This document shows positions 1-7,912 of a stretch of DNA of 49,302 nucleotides, in pieces. A model generated the notes under the pieces. The model did not search any database. It saw only the letters and a list, made by a program, of their open reading frames with translations, and was not told where the DNA came from. Position numbers and translations under genes: made by a program. Every line of letters begins with the position of its first letter. The stretch's first letter is position 1. Origin of the DNA: an uncultured Saprospiraceae bacterium (lineage in GTDB: Bacteria > Bacteroidota > Bacteroidia > Chitinophagales > Saprospiraceae); contig CAKZSH010000014.1 in assembly GCA_937918905.1 (NCBI GenBank), positions 1-49,302 on the forward strand, in the 5' to 3' direction.

Positions 1-119
1 TCCTGATTTGGACGGAATCTTTTGTCCTCATTTTTCATTTTAATTCAGTCAAAGTATTAACAATTATCCTTCATTAAAATAAAAACTGAGAACAAAATAT
101 TCTCGTCTAAATCGGGAAC
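1..119. repeat. Imperfect inverted repeat at the left window edge
   Basis: Bases 1-47 pair with 73-119 with few mismatches; for example the left arm reads TCCTGATTTGGACGGAAT and the right arm, reversed and complemented, TCCCGATTTAGACGAGAAT. The spacer is about 25 bp. The left arm may begin before the window. It lies upstream of the promoter of the 311 gene, so it probably belongs to the 3' side of a gene outside the window. Confidence 0.7.
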
Positions 120-225
120 TTATTATTTGACCGTTACTTAATCAAAACTATATTTCTCTATCAAAATTATCGGATTTCCCTCCAAACATTTAACAATTTA
201 TCATCGTAAAAAATAAAGTAAATGA

Positions 226-256
226 TTGCCTTTGAATTATAATTCATTTACTTTTG
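226..256 (+). promoter_or_regulatory. Bacteroidota-type sigma-A promoter for the CBM48/HhH gene
   Basis: TTG at 226-228 and TACTTTTG at 249-256 are separated by 20 bp, matching the Bacteroidota consensus TTG-N19..21-TAnnTTTG. Transcription would start near 262, giving a leader of about 50 bases before the ATG at 311. This is the clearest promoter in the window. Confidence 0.7.
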
Positions 257-310
257 CGGCTTATTTTTTAAAACCTTTTTATTTTTAAATCACATCTAAA
301 AAATTTAATC

Positions 311-1054
311 ATGAGTGTTGTAAAAAAATTCTCAAAAGACAAGACTAAATGCGAAGTGACTTTCACTTTAGCACGAGAAGCTGTTAATGGCGCTAACGAA
401 GTTTTATTGGTAGGCGAATTCAACGACTGGAATCCTGCTAAAGGTATCGCTTTAAAAGCTAGAAAAAATGAGTACAAAACTGTACTGAAATTAGAAACTG
501 GTAAACAGTATGAATACCGCTACTTAGTAGATGGAAACTGGTGGACTAATGATGCTACTCCAGATGCATTTGTTTCTAATCCTTTTGGTACGGTGAACTC
601 TGTTGTTACTATCGAAAAACCTACTAGTAAAGTTGCTACGAAAAAAACAACTATTAAGAAAGTAACGGCTAAAGCTAAACCTGCAAAGAGAACTGCTAAA
701 AAAGCAACGGCAAAAAAAACTACTGCTAAAAAAGTAGCAGCAAAAAAAACTACTCCTGCAAAAAAGACCACCGCTAAAAAAGTAACGGCAAAAACTATCA
801 CAGCAAAAGACAAATTAACAAAAATCGAAGGTATCGGCCCTAAGATTGAAGGTCTTTTAAAGGCTGCTGGTATTGTAACTTTTGCTGACTTAGGAAAAGC
901 AAAAGTTACTGTACTTCGAAATATCCTTGCTGAGGCTGGTCCTCGATACAAAATGCACAATCCTTCTACTTGGGCAAAACAAGCTAAATTAGCTGCTAAA
1001 GGAAATTGGGATGCATTGAAAACATTACAAGATAAATTAAACGGAGGCGTTTAA
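311..1054 (+). CDS. CBM48-like domain / Lys-Ala-Thr-rich linker / helix-hairpin-helix fusion protein
   Basis: The protein has 247 residues and three parts. Residues about 12-98 resemble the isoamylase early-set / AMPK glycogen-binding fold (CBM48), with the typical VGEFNDWNP and YRYLVDG motifs. Residues about 100-165 are a histone-H1-like basic linker of repeated AKKTTAKK units. Residues 167-247 form a helix-hairpin-helix domain (KIEGIGPKIEGLL) ending in the conserved YKMHNPSTWAKQA...GNWDALK...LNGG block, which I recognise from the C-terminal extension of ribosomal protein L21 in many Bacteroidota. No signal peptide is present, so it is cytoplasmic. A good promoter lies upstream and a strong terminator follows. 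Binding to a glucan at one end and to DNA or RNA at the other is an inference from the domains. The gene is monocistronic. Confidence 0.8.
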   Translation: MSVVKKFSKDKTKCEVTFTLAREAVNGANEVLLVGEFNDWNPAKGIALKARKNEYKTVLKLETGKQYEYRYLVDGNWWTNDATPDAFVSNPFGTVNSVVTIEKPTSKVATKKTTIKKVTAKAKPAKRTAKKATAKKTTAKKVAAKKTTPAKKTTAKKVTAKTITAKDKLTKIEGIGPKIEGLLKAAGIVTFADLGKAKVTVLRNILAEAGPRYKMHNPSTWAKQAKLAAKGNWDALKTLQDKLNGGV

Positions 1055-1071
1055 TTATTGAAGTAAGTTAT

Positions 1072-1118
1072 AAAAAAAATAACCCTGCTGATTAAAATCA
1101 GCAGGGTTATTTTTTTTG
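1072..1118. terminator. Bidirectional intrinsic terminator
   Basis: A perfect 12-bp stem (AACCCTGCTGAT at 1081-1092, its complement at 1097-1108) with a 4-base loop is followed by a T-run and preceded by an A-run, so it can stop transcription from both the 311 gene and the convergent gene at 1182-3386. Confidence 0.9.
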
Positions 1119-1181
1119 TACAAATATGGTTCAAGGTGTTTTATATAGTTTGGAACCGTAAATATTAGTTTTTCTTGAACT

Positions 1182-3386
1182 CTAATATTTTTGCCAAGGA
1201 TCAATTCTCACTCCATTTTCATATCGAACTACTACTGCAGTTCTAAATTGTGGATTCTCTTTCATTGTCATCAATATCTGATCTGCTTCGCTTTTCGAAT
1301 TAAAACTAGAAAGTAAAACTCTTGTTAAATTTCGATCTGCTAAATATTCTGTTTCAAGAAAACCATAATTTTTAGCAGTATTATATCGAGAATGAGAATC
1401 ATTAAATTTACGTACTGCTATCAATTGAATTTTATAAACTACACCTGCTTCACTAGTAGATGAAGTAGTTGTAGATGAACTATAATTTGGAGTCGTTGTC
1501 GTTGTTGTAGCAGATGGATAATTTTCTGTAGTTGTCATATTGCTTGGATAATCAGTAACTGTTGTAGTTGTAACTGTTGAAGGTACTGGTGTTGGATCAG
1601 TTACGATTGTAGTTGTTACTGTTGCATTTGGAACTGGATTTACAATTCCTACATTCCCCGAATCACTTGAAAAAGATTCACTCTCCATCATTTCAGTAAC
1701 CGCAGGTTGAGGGTTATTAAATGTTCCATTGGCCTGACCTGTTGGCATTTCAGTTACATTTGTTATTTCTCTTGCTTCTTCAACGATCTCTGTTGTAGCT
1801 ACATCAATCTTATTCACATCCATTGCAGAACCTATCGTAAGATCATTCGTAAAATTCATCTGATCATTATTCATTGTCGAAAACTGAATCCCTTCAGTAA
1901 GGAAACCTTCCTGGTGTGCTTCAACTCGATAATTTTTTCCTGGCAACAATCCAAATTGATATTCACCATTTGGAAATGCTTTGTTCTCCAATAACTTAGA
2001 TTTACCTTCCTTTGTTACTTCATAAATGGAAACCCAAACTTCGTCCATTTTTTTCCCTGTCGTTTTATCAATCACATTTCCACTTGCCATCATTCGTTCT
2101 GTAGGCATTGAGAATGCAAAAATATCATCGTTTTTAAATGTCGTTTTTTCCAATCCATATTTTCTATTCGATACGATGTACCCACCAGTAGATGCGTATT
2201 TTCTAAAATAGTAATCATCAGCATTGGAATTATAAGGCAATCCAATATTCGTAGGATTTGACCAATTGTTTTCCCCTTCCATATTGGATTTAAAAACATC
2301 AAAACCACCAATGTTAGCTCGTCCATTAGAACTGAAGTACATTGCATTTTCATCCATATCAAAATATGGTGTCATTTCATCTGCTATCGAATTAATAGAA
2401 CTTCCCATATTTTTCGCTTTGGAAAAATCTAATTTCTCACTACTCAAATCTCTAGCCGAGTACCAAATATCCAATCCACCTTCACCACCTATTCGGTTAG
2501 ATATAAAATATAAAATTTCTTTATTGTCTTTATGAATGATGTATGGTTGAGTATTCGTACTTCCTGCTTTATTGACACGGTTATTTAATTTTTCAGGTTT
2601 AGACCAACCTGAGTCATCCCGTTGAGTCACAAAAATATAACAGTCTTCAACCATTCTACCAGAAGCATCAATATTACTACATTCTGTATAGTAAAAACTT
2701 TTATTATCAGGAGAAAATGCACCATTCCCAAAGTGTGGAGCCTCAATTTTTGGAAAATTTTTAGGCACTCTTGAACGTGTCCAGACTCCACCATTTCTTT
2801 GTGTCAAATACATTTTTGTTTCTCCAACCATATTGGAAGTATAGTACAATACATCATCTGAGAAAGGAACTGGTGCAAAATCAGCACCTTCAGAGTTGAC
2901 ATTATCGCTCAAGTGTTCAAATGAAATATCAGCAGGTTCTTTTTCCAACATTGAAATCCCTAATTCGCAACCTCGGATTTCATCTTGTACGATATTCGAC
3001 ACGACGTCTTTATCATCACCATTGTAACCATTGATAAAATATACAAATGCTCGACTTGCCTCATCATATTGTCCATCCATTTTTAGGGCACGACAATATT
3101 TTAACCCAGGGAGCATAAATTTTTTATTTTCTTCTTTGATATGACTGTAAGCTTCTGCGGCTTTTCGATAATCTTTTATCTTCATATAACATTCCGCAGC
3201 TTCGTAGATATATTCTTTCTTTTTAGTTTTCTTAGTCCAAGCAGCTTCGTAGTTAGTAGCAGCATCTTCGTAGTTGCCTTCCGCCATTTGTTTTTTGGCT
3301 AACTTGGCATGTTTACGCCAACTCATTTTTTGAGCGTGTATCGTAGTAATTCCGAAACAGAAAATTAATATCAGAAAATTTCTCAT
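1182..3386 (-). CDS. PorE-like exported protein: TPR, PD40 propeller, CRD fold and SPOR domain
   Basis: The protein has 734 residues. A signal peptide (cleaved near residue 18, after IHA) is followed by TPR-like helices (about 20-130), a PD40/WD40-like propeller (about 155-430, with repeated SPDNKSFYYT and MYFSSNGR strands), a carboxypeptidase-regulatory-like beta domain (about 435-515), a Thr/Ser/Pro-rich linker (about 560-650) and a C-terminal SPOR domain (about 650-725, YKIQLIAV start). The order TPR-PD40-CRD is that of PorE, a periplasmic T9SS component, but PorE ends in an OmpA peptidoglycan-binding domain; here a SPOR domain, which also binds peptidoglycan (denuded strands), takes its place. 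A role in anchoring an envelope machine to the wall is inferred. It shares a bidirectional terminator with the gene at 311. Confidence 0.8.
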   Translation of the reverse strand: MRNFLILIFCFGITTIHAQKMSWRKHAKLAKKQMAEGNYEDAATNYEAAWTKKTKKKEYIYEAAECYMKIKDYRKAAEAYSHIKEENKKFMLPGLKYCRALKMDGQYDEASRAFVYFINGYNGDDKDVVSNIVQDEIRGCELGISMLEKEPADISFEHLSDNVNSEGADFAPVPFSDDVLYYTSNMVGETKMYLTQRNGGVWTRSRVPKNFPKIEAPHFGNGAFSPDNKSFYYTECSNIDASGRMVEDCYIFVTQRDDSGWSKPEKLNNRVNKAGSTNTQPYIIHKDNKEILYFISNRIGGEGGLDIWYSARDLSSEKLDFSKAKNMGSSINSIADEMTPYFDMDENAMYFSSNGRANIGGFDVFKSNMEGENNWSNPTNIGLPYNSNADDYYFRKYASTGGYIVSNRKYGLEKTTFKNDDIFAFSMPTERMMASGNVIDKTTGKKMDEVWVSIYEVTKEGKSKLLENKAFPNGEYQFGLLPGKNYRVEAHQEGFLTEGIQFSTMNNDQMNFTNDLTIGSAMDVNKIDVATTEIVEEAREITNVTEMPTGQANGTFNNPQPAVTEMMESESFSSDSGNVGIVNPVPNATVTTTIVTDPTPVPSTVTTTTVTDYPSNMTTTENYPSATTTTTTPNYSSSTTTSSTSEAGVVYKIQLIAVRKFNDSHSRYNTAKNYGFLETEYLADRNLTRVLLSSFNSKSEADQILMTMKENPQFRTAVVVRYENGVRIDPWQKY

Positions 3387-3797
3387 AAATTCGGTTATAA
3401 TTATTAGTTTAAAAAATTAGATTTTTAGGTTCTAGATGGTACTACGTGGTTTTATAAAAATGGTTAGTATTAATTCCACATTATCATAAACCATAAAAAG
3501 TTGAATTGTTATTTGTTCGCTTCGCTATTGGTTAATCAGGTTAATGTAAAAACCAATGTTGATTACTATTTTATTAGATCACAATATGATCTAATTAGGT
3601 TCAAGGTGAATTGATGTGGTTTGTTCAAATAGTTATTAAGTTATTGGGTGATTAAGTTATTAGTCAAAAACTTTAGAAAAATAACGTTATTCGAAATAAC
3701 TCATTAACCAGTAACTTAATAACTATTTGAACAAACCACATGAATTCATTTAGAACCTCTAATTAACTTTTCAACCAATTCACTAATCCACATAAAA
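3387..3797. repeat. Gene-free gap holding a long inverted repeat
   Basis: A 29-bp perfect arm at 3615-3643 (TGTGGTTTGTTCAAATAGTT...) pairs with 3712-3740. Pairing continues outward with mismatches to about 3598 and 3758, so each arm is about 45 bp. A smaller palindrome, TTAGATC-N7-GATCTAA, lies at 3575-3595. The gap separates two same-strand genes, purN and the SPOR protein, so the palindrome lies downstream of purN and upstream of the SPOR gene. Confidence 0.8.
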
Positions 3798-4376
3798 TCA
3801 TTTAGAATCTATTTTTAATATTACTTTTTCAATCACCTCAGCATAATATCTATGCTCTAAGGCTAAAACTTTTTTGGCAATATCTTCTGGTGAGTCGGTT
3901 GGATGAATCGAACATTTGGCTTGAAAGATAATTCCTCCTTCGTCGTAATGTTCATTGACAAAATGTATGGTTGGTCCACTTTCTTTTTCTTTAGCAGCGT
4001 GTACTGCTCGATGTACATTTATTCCATACATTCCTTTTCCTCCGTACTTTGGTAAAAGTGCTGGATGAATATTGACAATTCGGTTCTTGTAGGCTTTTAC
4101 CAAGTATTGGGGTACTAACCACAAAAAGCCAGCCAACACTAAAAAATCAATGCCATGTGTGTCTAATTTTTGTAATATATCTTCGGTTTTGTAAAATTCT
4201 TCTCGGTTTAAAATTAAGGTGGGTATTTTCTGGTGCGCTGCCTTTTCTATAACACCTGCTTTTGATTTATTGGAGATGATAAGGCTTACCTGCGCATTAT
4301 TACTATTTTCAAAATGCTCCATTATTTTTTGAGCGTTGCTTCCTCCTCCAGAAGCGAATATGGCAATGTTTTTCAT
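3798..4376 (-). CDS. purN: Phosphoribosylglycinamide formyltransferase (GART)
   Basis: The protein has 192 residues, the normal length for PurN. It transfers the formyl group of 10-formyl-tetrahydrofolate to GAR in the third step of de novo purine synthesis, in the cytoplasm. Visible family features are the glycine-rich phosphate-binding loop ASGGGSNAQKI near the N-terminus, the folate/catalytic motif NIHPALLPKYGGKGMYG with Asn102 and His104, and the catalytic Asp145 in HYDEGGI. It stands alone, not in a purine operon. A family-B palindrome lies just upstream of its start and a long inverted repeat downstream. Confidence 0.95.
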   Translation of the reverse strand: MKNIAIFASGGGSNAQKIMEHFENSNNAQVSLIISNKSKAGVIEKAAHQKIPTLILNREEFYKTEDILQKLDTHGIDFLVLAGFLWLVPQYLVKAYKNRIVNIHPALLPKYGGKGMYGINVHRAVHAAKEKESGPTIHFVNEHYDEGGIIFQAKCSIHPTDSPEDIAKKVLALEHRYYAEVIEKVILKIDSK

Positions 4377-4399
4377 TCATTTATTTTTTATAAAATAAA

Positions 4400-4506
4400 T
4401 TGAATATCGAACAAGAAACAAGGAATGTCGAAGTTTTTACGAATACTTGTGAATCACCATTATTCGTCAAAACTTCGACATTCCTTGTTCGATATTCGAT
4501 ATTCAA
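4400..4506. repeat. Family B palindrome, copy 1
   Basis: Arms of about 46 bp at 4400-4446 and 4460-4506 pair with a few differences. The outer module is TTGAATATCGAAC..ACAAGGAATGTCGAAG and the inner module is the GAAGTTTTGACGAA-type core. The right arm carries an extra GATATTC, a partial duplication of its own end. Other copies are at 32289, 37484 and 45631. Confidence 0.8.
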
Positions 4507-4515
4507 CTTTTTTCT

Positions 4516-6156
4516 CTAAAGTTCTAATCCTCCAAACTTAAACCGTTTTCCTTTTTCTCCAAAAATTACCATCTCTTTTTTTCCTATTTGTTTACAAACT
4601 TTAGGTCGAGTGATAATTCCTTGTTCTTTATTACTTCCCAGAGGGTAGGTATTGATACTTCCATCTGTTCCTACTTCTGTAATTGCTAAGATGGAATTAG
4701 AACCATTAAATTTATATCGTCGATTATTCTTTTTAGCTCCAAAGTTTTTACCGTTTTCATTGTAGACAAAACAGATTTTATCTCTTACGATTGCCATTGC
4801 ATAACTTGAATAGTAACCTCCGTCATTTGAAGTCTCTTGTCTTTTTGGAATTCTACTGGCCCATTGTATTTCGCCATTGGGTTTGATATTGACTACGATA
4901 ATATCATTATAATGATAGTAATAATCTACTCGATTATTGAAATTATTATATCGATTATAATATCCATAATATGGTGAGTTAAAACCATTATTAAAATTAT
5001 CATCTCGTTCGACATAATATTGTTCTGCTATCAGTACGGCTCCACCATCACTTCTCAAAATCAAATCATTCAATGAATATTGATACAACTCTGCGTCTCT
5101 TCGACCTCCATCTTTTGCCTTACGTGCTTTCCTCTTTTTCCTATCAGACATATATTCCGTTACAAAATCGAATTCAAATTCTTTATAATTTTTGTTGGAA
5201 ACTTCTCTTGTTTTTGGATCTAAATGAAAAAAGTAAGTTCCTTTCGTACTATAAGTTCCTTTGTCAGAATAAAAACCAGAGCAAACTAATTTACCATCCT
5301 TCCCTACTCTAAAGGTAAGATCAGTAATAAATTTTCCTCTAAGGCTAACATCGTATTGTTCCTCCTGTTCGCCGTTTTCATTGTAAGCTAAAATGACGTA
5401 TTGATAGGTCGTATTTCTTTTTAAAAACCCAGAAGTATTTTCGTATAAAATTCCTAAAAGATAAACATTGCCTTTATTATCCACTCGATAATCTGTTACT
5501 GCAAAGCGATTATCAGGAAAAGGAAGACTGATATTTTTCTCCCAAATTTGTTCGAAATTATTATCGAACACTTGTAGAGAAAATCTCTCTTGGGCTTTCT
5601 TTTGATTAGGCAACTGGCTGTAAATCAAAACCTTAGAACTATCTTTTGAAATATGGAAATTAAATTTCCCTTCACGATATTCATCTCTTGCAGGAGTCTC
5701 TGCTACTTTTTTTATTTTTTTATTTAACCTCAAACTCTTTTTACTAACCGATTGTACAAAAAGATAATTGGCTTTATGTGCAATGTTGTTAAAAGAGGTA
5801 AGCAGATAAAATTGCCCATTCAAGTACATCATTTTTTCAAAATCCCTTTTCTTCTTTTTGTACCGTAAATCAATTTCTTGGGCTTTTTTCAAATCCATAT
5901 CCTCATCATATTTTTCAATGAAAATTTTCTGAGGTTGATTCCCACTAAGAAGACCACCTTTGGTTTTGAGTCGGAGTGCGTAAAATCCTTCACTATCAGT
6001 ACCTAGCACTTCTGCCAAATAACTGTTGTTGGGTTCTTTGAGTTCTTTCCCCCATTTTAAACTACCTGAATAATCTACATCAGCTTGCGCTAAAATCTGA
6101 TTATGAAAAGTCAGAAGAACTGCTAAAATTAAAATGCTTTTGATATACTCTTTCAT
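4516..6156 (-). CDS. Exported protein of unknown function, probably beta-propeller-like
   Basis: I do not recognise this 546-residue protein. It begins with a signal peptide (KSILILAVLLTFHNQILAQA, cleavage near residue 23). The rest is rich in beta-strand-like segments of the type VSKDSSKVLIY, KGNVYLLGILYE and DGKLVCSGFYSD, which recall propeller blades. A Tyr/Asn-rich stretch (about residues 380-410, repeated YNRYNNFNN) lies in the middle. There is no lipobox and no T9SS sorting domain at the C-terminus, which ends GKRFKFGGLEL. It is divergently transcribed from slyD and separated from purN by a palindrome, so context gives no clue to its job. Confidence 0.75.
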   Translation of the reverse strand: MKEYIKSILILAVLLTFHNQILAQADVDYSGSLKWGKELKEPNNSYLAEVLGTDSEGFYALRLKTKGGLLSGNQPQKIFIEKYDEDMDLKKAQEIDLRYKKKKRDFEKMMYLNGQFYLLTSFNNIAHKANYLFVQSVSKKSLRLNKKIKKVAETPARDEYREGKFNFHISKDSSKVLIYSQLPNQKKAQERFSLQVFDNNFEQIWEKNISLPFPDNRFAVTDYRVDNKGNVYLLGILYENTSGFLKRNTTYQYVILAYNENGEQEEQYDVSLRGKFITDLTFRVGKDGKLVCSGFYSDKGTYSTKGTYFFHLDPKTREVSNKNYKEFEFDFVTEYMSDRKKRKARKAKDGGRRDAELYQYSLNDLILRSDGGAVLIAEQYYVERDDNFNNGFNSPYYGYYNRYNNFNNRVDYYYHYNDIIVVNIKPNGEIQWASRIPKRQETSNDGGYYSSYAMAIVRDKICFVYNENGKNFGAKKNNRRYKFNGSNSILAITEVGTDGSINTYPLGSNKEQGIITRPKVCKQIGKKEMVIFGEKGKRFKFGGLEL

Positions 6157-6243
6157 GATTATTATTTAATTTATATAACTGTTTATTTCAACGTTTTGTT
6201 TTCCAAAATAAGTCTCCAAAATAACAAAAAGTTTTAAAATGGA

Positions 6244-6289
6244 TTGACGAACGTCAAGCGAAGCGTTCGTCAAAAAAAACATATATTTG
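6244..6289 (+). promoter_or_regulatory. Candidate promoter -7 element of slyD, next to a small palindrome
   Basis: TATATTTG at 6282-6289 matches the Bacteroidota -7 element TAnnTTTG, but I find no TTG at the right distance. Just upstream is a perfect 10-bp inverted repeat, TTGACGAACG (6244-6253) with its complement at 6264-6273, placed where an operator could overlap the -33 region. This is the divergent gap between the 6156 and 6436 genes. Confidence 0.4.
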
Positions 6290-6435
6290 CGCCAATTTTC
6301 AAAAGGCAAGTTTTCTTATCCTTTTTTTCCCTGTCGATTTTACTTTCCAAGCATTTTCTTCACGGTCAATTTTGTGGGTTCACTTTCCTCATAACTAGCT
6401 CAATAATCGATTAATTAGAGCATAAAATTTCTATT

Positions 6436-6918
6436 ATGAAAATCGAAAAAAACTCAGTTGTAGCCATTGACTACACACTTACAGACAATGACGGAGTAGT
6501 CATTGACACTTCTACAGGAAGAGCACCTTTAAAATATTTGCACGGTACTGGTGCTTTAATTTCTGGTTTGGAAAAAGAACTGGAAGGAAAAGAGGCAGGT
6601 GCGAAATTAGATGTAACTATCAGCCCAGAAGAAGGATATGGCTTACGTAATGAACAGTTATTGCAAAAAGTTCCTAAGGAACATTTCCCCGCAGAACCTG
6701 AGATTCAAGTAGGTATGCAATTTCAAGCTAATGGGCCTCAAGGACCTATTTTGGTGACTATCGTTAAAGTGACTGATACTGAAGTTGAAGTGGATGGGAA
6801 TCACCCATTGGCAGGTGTGGTGCTAAATTTTAAAGTGGAAATAAAAGAAGTACGTGCTGCAACTGCAGATGAAATTTCTCATGGCCATGCTCATGGCGAA
6901 GGGGGACACCAGCATTAA
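6436..6918 (+). CDS. slyD: FKBP-type peptidyl-prolyl isomerase, SlyD family
   Basis: The protein has 160 residues. The FKBP fold is split by the insert-in-flap chaperone domain typical of SlyD; the FKBP halves show LHGTGALISGLEKEL (about 35-49) and NHPLAGVVLNFKVEI (about 122-136). The C-terminal tail has five histidines (His149, 151, 153, 158, 160), a short version of the metal-binding tail of SlyD used in nickel handling. There is no signal peptide, so it is a cytoplasmic folding helper. It is a single gene with its own candidate promoter. The assignment to the family is secure; a role in metal delivery is inferred only from the tail. Confidence 0.9.
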   Translation: MKIEKNSVVAIDYTLTDNDGVVIDTSTGRAPLKYLHGTGALISGLEKELEGKEAGAKLDVTISPEEGYGLRNEQLLQKVPKEHFPAEPEIQVGMQFQANGPQGPILVTIVKVTDTEVEVDGNHPLAGVVLNFKVEIKEVRAATADEISHGHAHGEGGHQH

Positions 6919-7378
6919 TTTGTCAATTTTGTAATTCGTGATTGGTAACTAGTGATTCGTTCCTACTTCCTTTTAATAAATATGGATTCAACAGCTTTCG
7001 ATACGAATCACCAGTTACAAATTAGGAGTGCTCAGAAAAAATAATCCTATTTTTTCAATGCCATTGAACGCAATTTTTCAACGCAGAGCCGCTGAGATTT
7101 TTTTTCTTTTAGAAAAAATTAACAGAGACAAAGAGATTTAGTCTTTTTAGCTCTGCTGCAATTTTTCGAAGAAAAATGCTCTGCGACTTTTAAGTTATTC
7201 GACCTCTGTGTCACAGCACCTCTGCGTTGAAAAATTGCGTTCAATGGCATTGAAAAAGTAGGATTATTTTTTCTGAACACTCCTAATTCAAAATTAAGGA
7301 TTATGGATGTCCTTTTATCATGAACTTAATTTGGAGAAAAAATACGATTTTCGATCATCTCGAATCCACAATTTTGAA
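6919..7378. repeat. Gene-free gap with three consecutive inverted repeats (family C copy 1 in the middle)
   Basis: Between the convergent slyD and DinB genes lie three palindromes end to end. First, 6941-6960 pairs with 7003-7022 (ATTGGTAACTAGTGATTCGT). Second, a large family C element has arms 7019-7087 and 7221-7288 of about 68 bp with few mismatches (CAATGCCATTGAACGCAATT, then TTTTTCAACGCAGAG). Third, 7284-7306 pairs loosely with 7363-7379. The C arms contain the CAACGCAGAG / CTCTGCGTTG word shared with 9461 and 26366. Confidence 0.85.
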
Positions 7379-7891
7379 TCAATCAATACCTTCATTTAAG
7401 ATATTCAAATCATAATCCTCATAAAATCCTAAATCTTTATCCTTCAATAATTTTGTCCAATAAGCGATCTGCCCCACATGGTAAGAGTAATGTTCAGTTA
7501 CATGAATAATAATTCCAATCCCAGTATATTCAAATCCTTGCACTTTTCTTTTTCTAATTAATTCCTCATCAGTAGTGGAAGTTATAATTTGAATAGCCTT
7601 TTCAGTTACATGGTTTATTTTTTCTATTAATTCATTTTTTGAAAATCCTCCTTTTGTAGAAAATTCAATATCCCGTACTCTTGTGTCCTTATTATTTCCC
7701 AAACTAGAATGAATGTATTGAGTAATATTCCCACAAAGGTGTAGGATTAAATTCCCAATACTATTGGTATTCGAATTTGGTTTTTTCCAAACTTCTTCTT
7801 CAGAAAGTTGATGAAGACATTTTGCAATGCGAGTAGGATTTAAGGAAATGAAATGATTGGATTGTTTGATTAGTTCGGATGAAATGGACAT
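7379..7891 (-). CDS. DinB/YfiT superfamily protein (DUF1572-like)
   Basis: The protein has 170 residues and reads as a DinB-type four-helix bundle. The three metal-binding histidines of the fold are visible: His51 in GNLILHLCGN, and His134 and His138 in HVTEHYSYHVGQ. Members are putative metal-dependent enzymes, some acting as thiol-dependent S-transferases (bacillithiol or mycothiol); the substrate of this one cannot be told. It is cytoplasmic. It lies 21 bp upstream of the stop of no other gene and 22 bp downstream of the OmpA gene's end at 7913 in the genome order, on the same strand, but the OmpA gene is transcribed first, so read-through from it is possible. Confidence 0.85.
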   Translation of the reverse strand: MSISSELIKQSNHFISLNPTRIAKCLHQLSEEEVWKKPNSNTNSIGNLILHLCGNITQYIHSSLGNNKDTRVRDIEFSTKGGFSKNELIEKINHVTEKAIQIITSTTDEELIRKRKVQGFEYTGIGIIIHVTEHYSYHVGQIAYWTKLLKDKDLGFYEDYDLNILNEGID

Positions 7892-7912
7892 GATTTTTTC
7901 TTCTTTTGATAC

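Noticed and set aside
520..960. Minus-strand 146-codon frame over the 311 gene
   Set aside because: It is the antisense of the Lys-Ala-Thr repeat linker and shows a low-complexity FLAVVFF pattern caused by that repeat.
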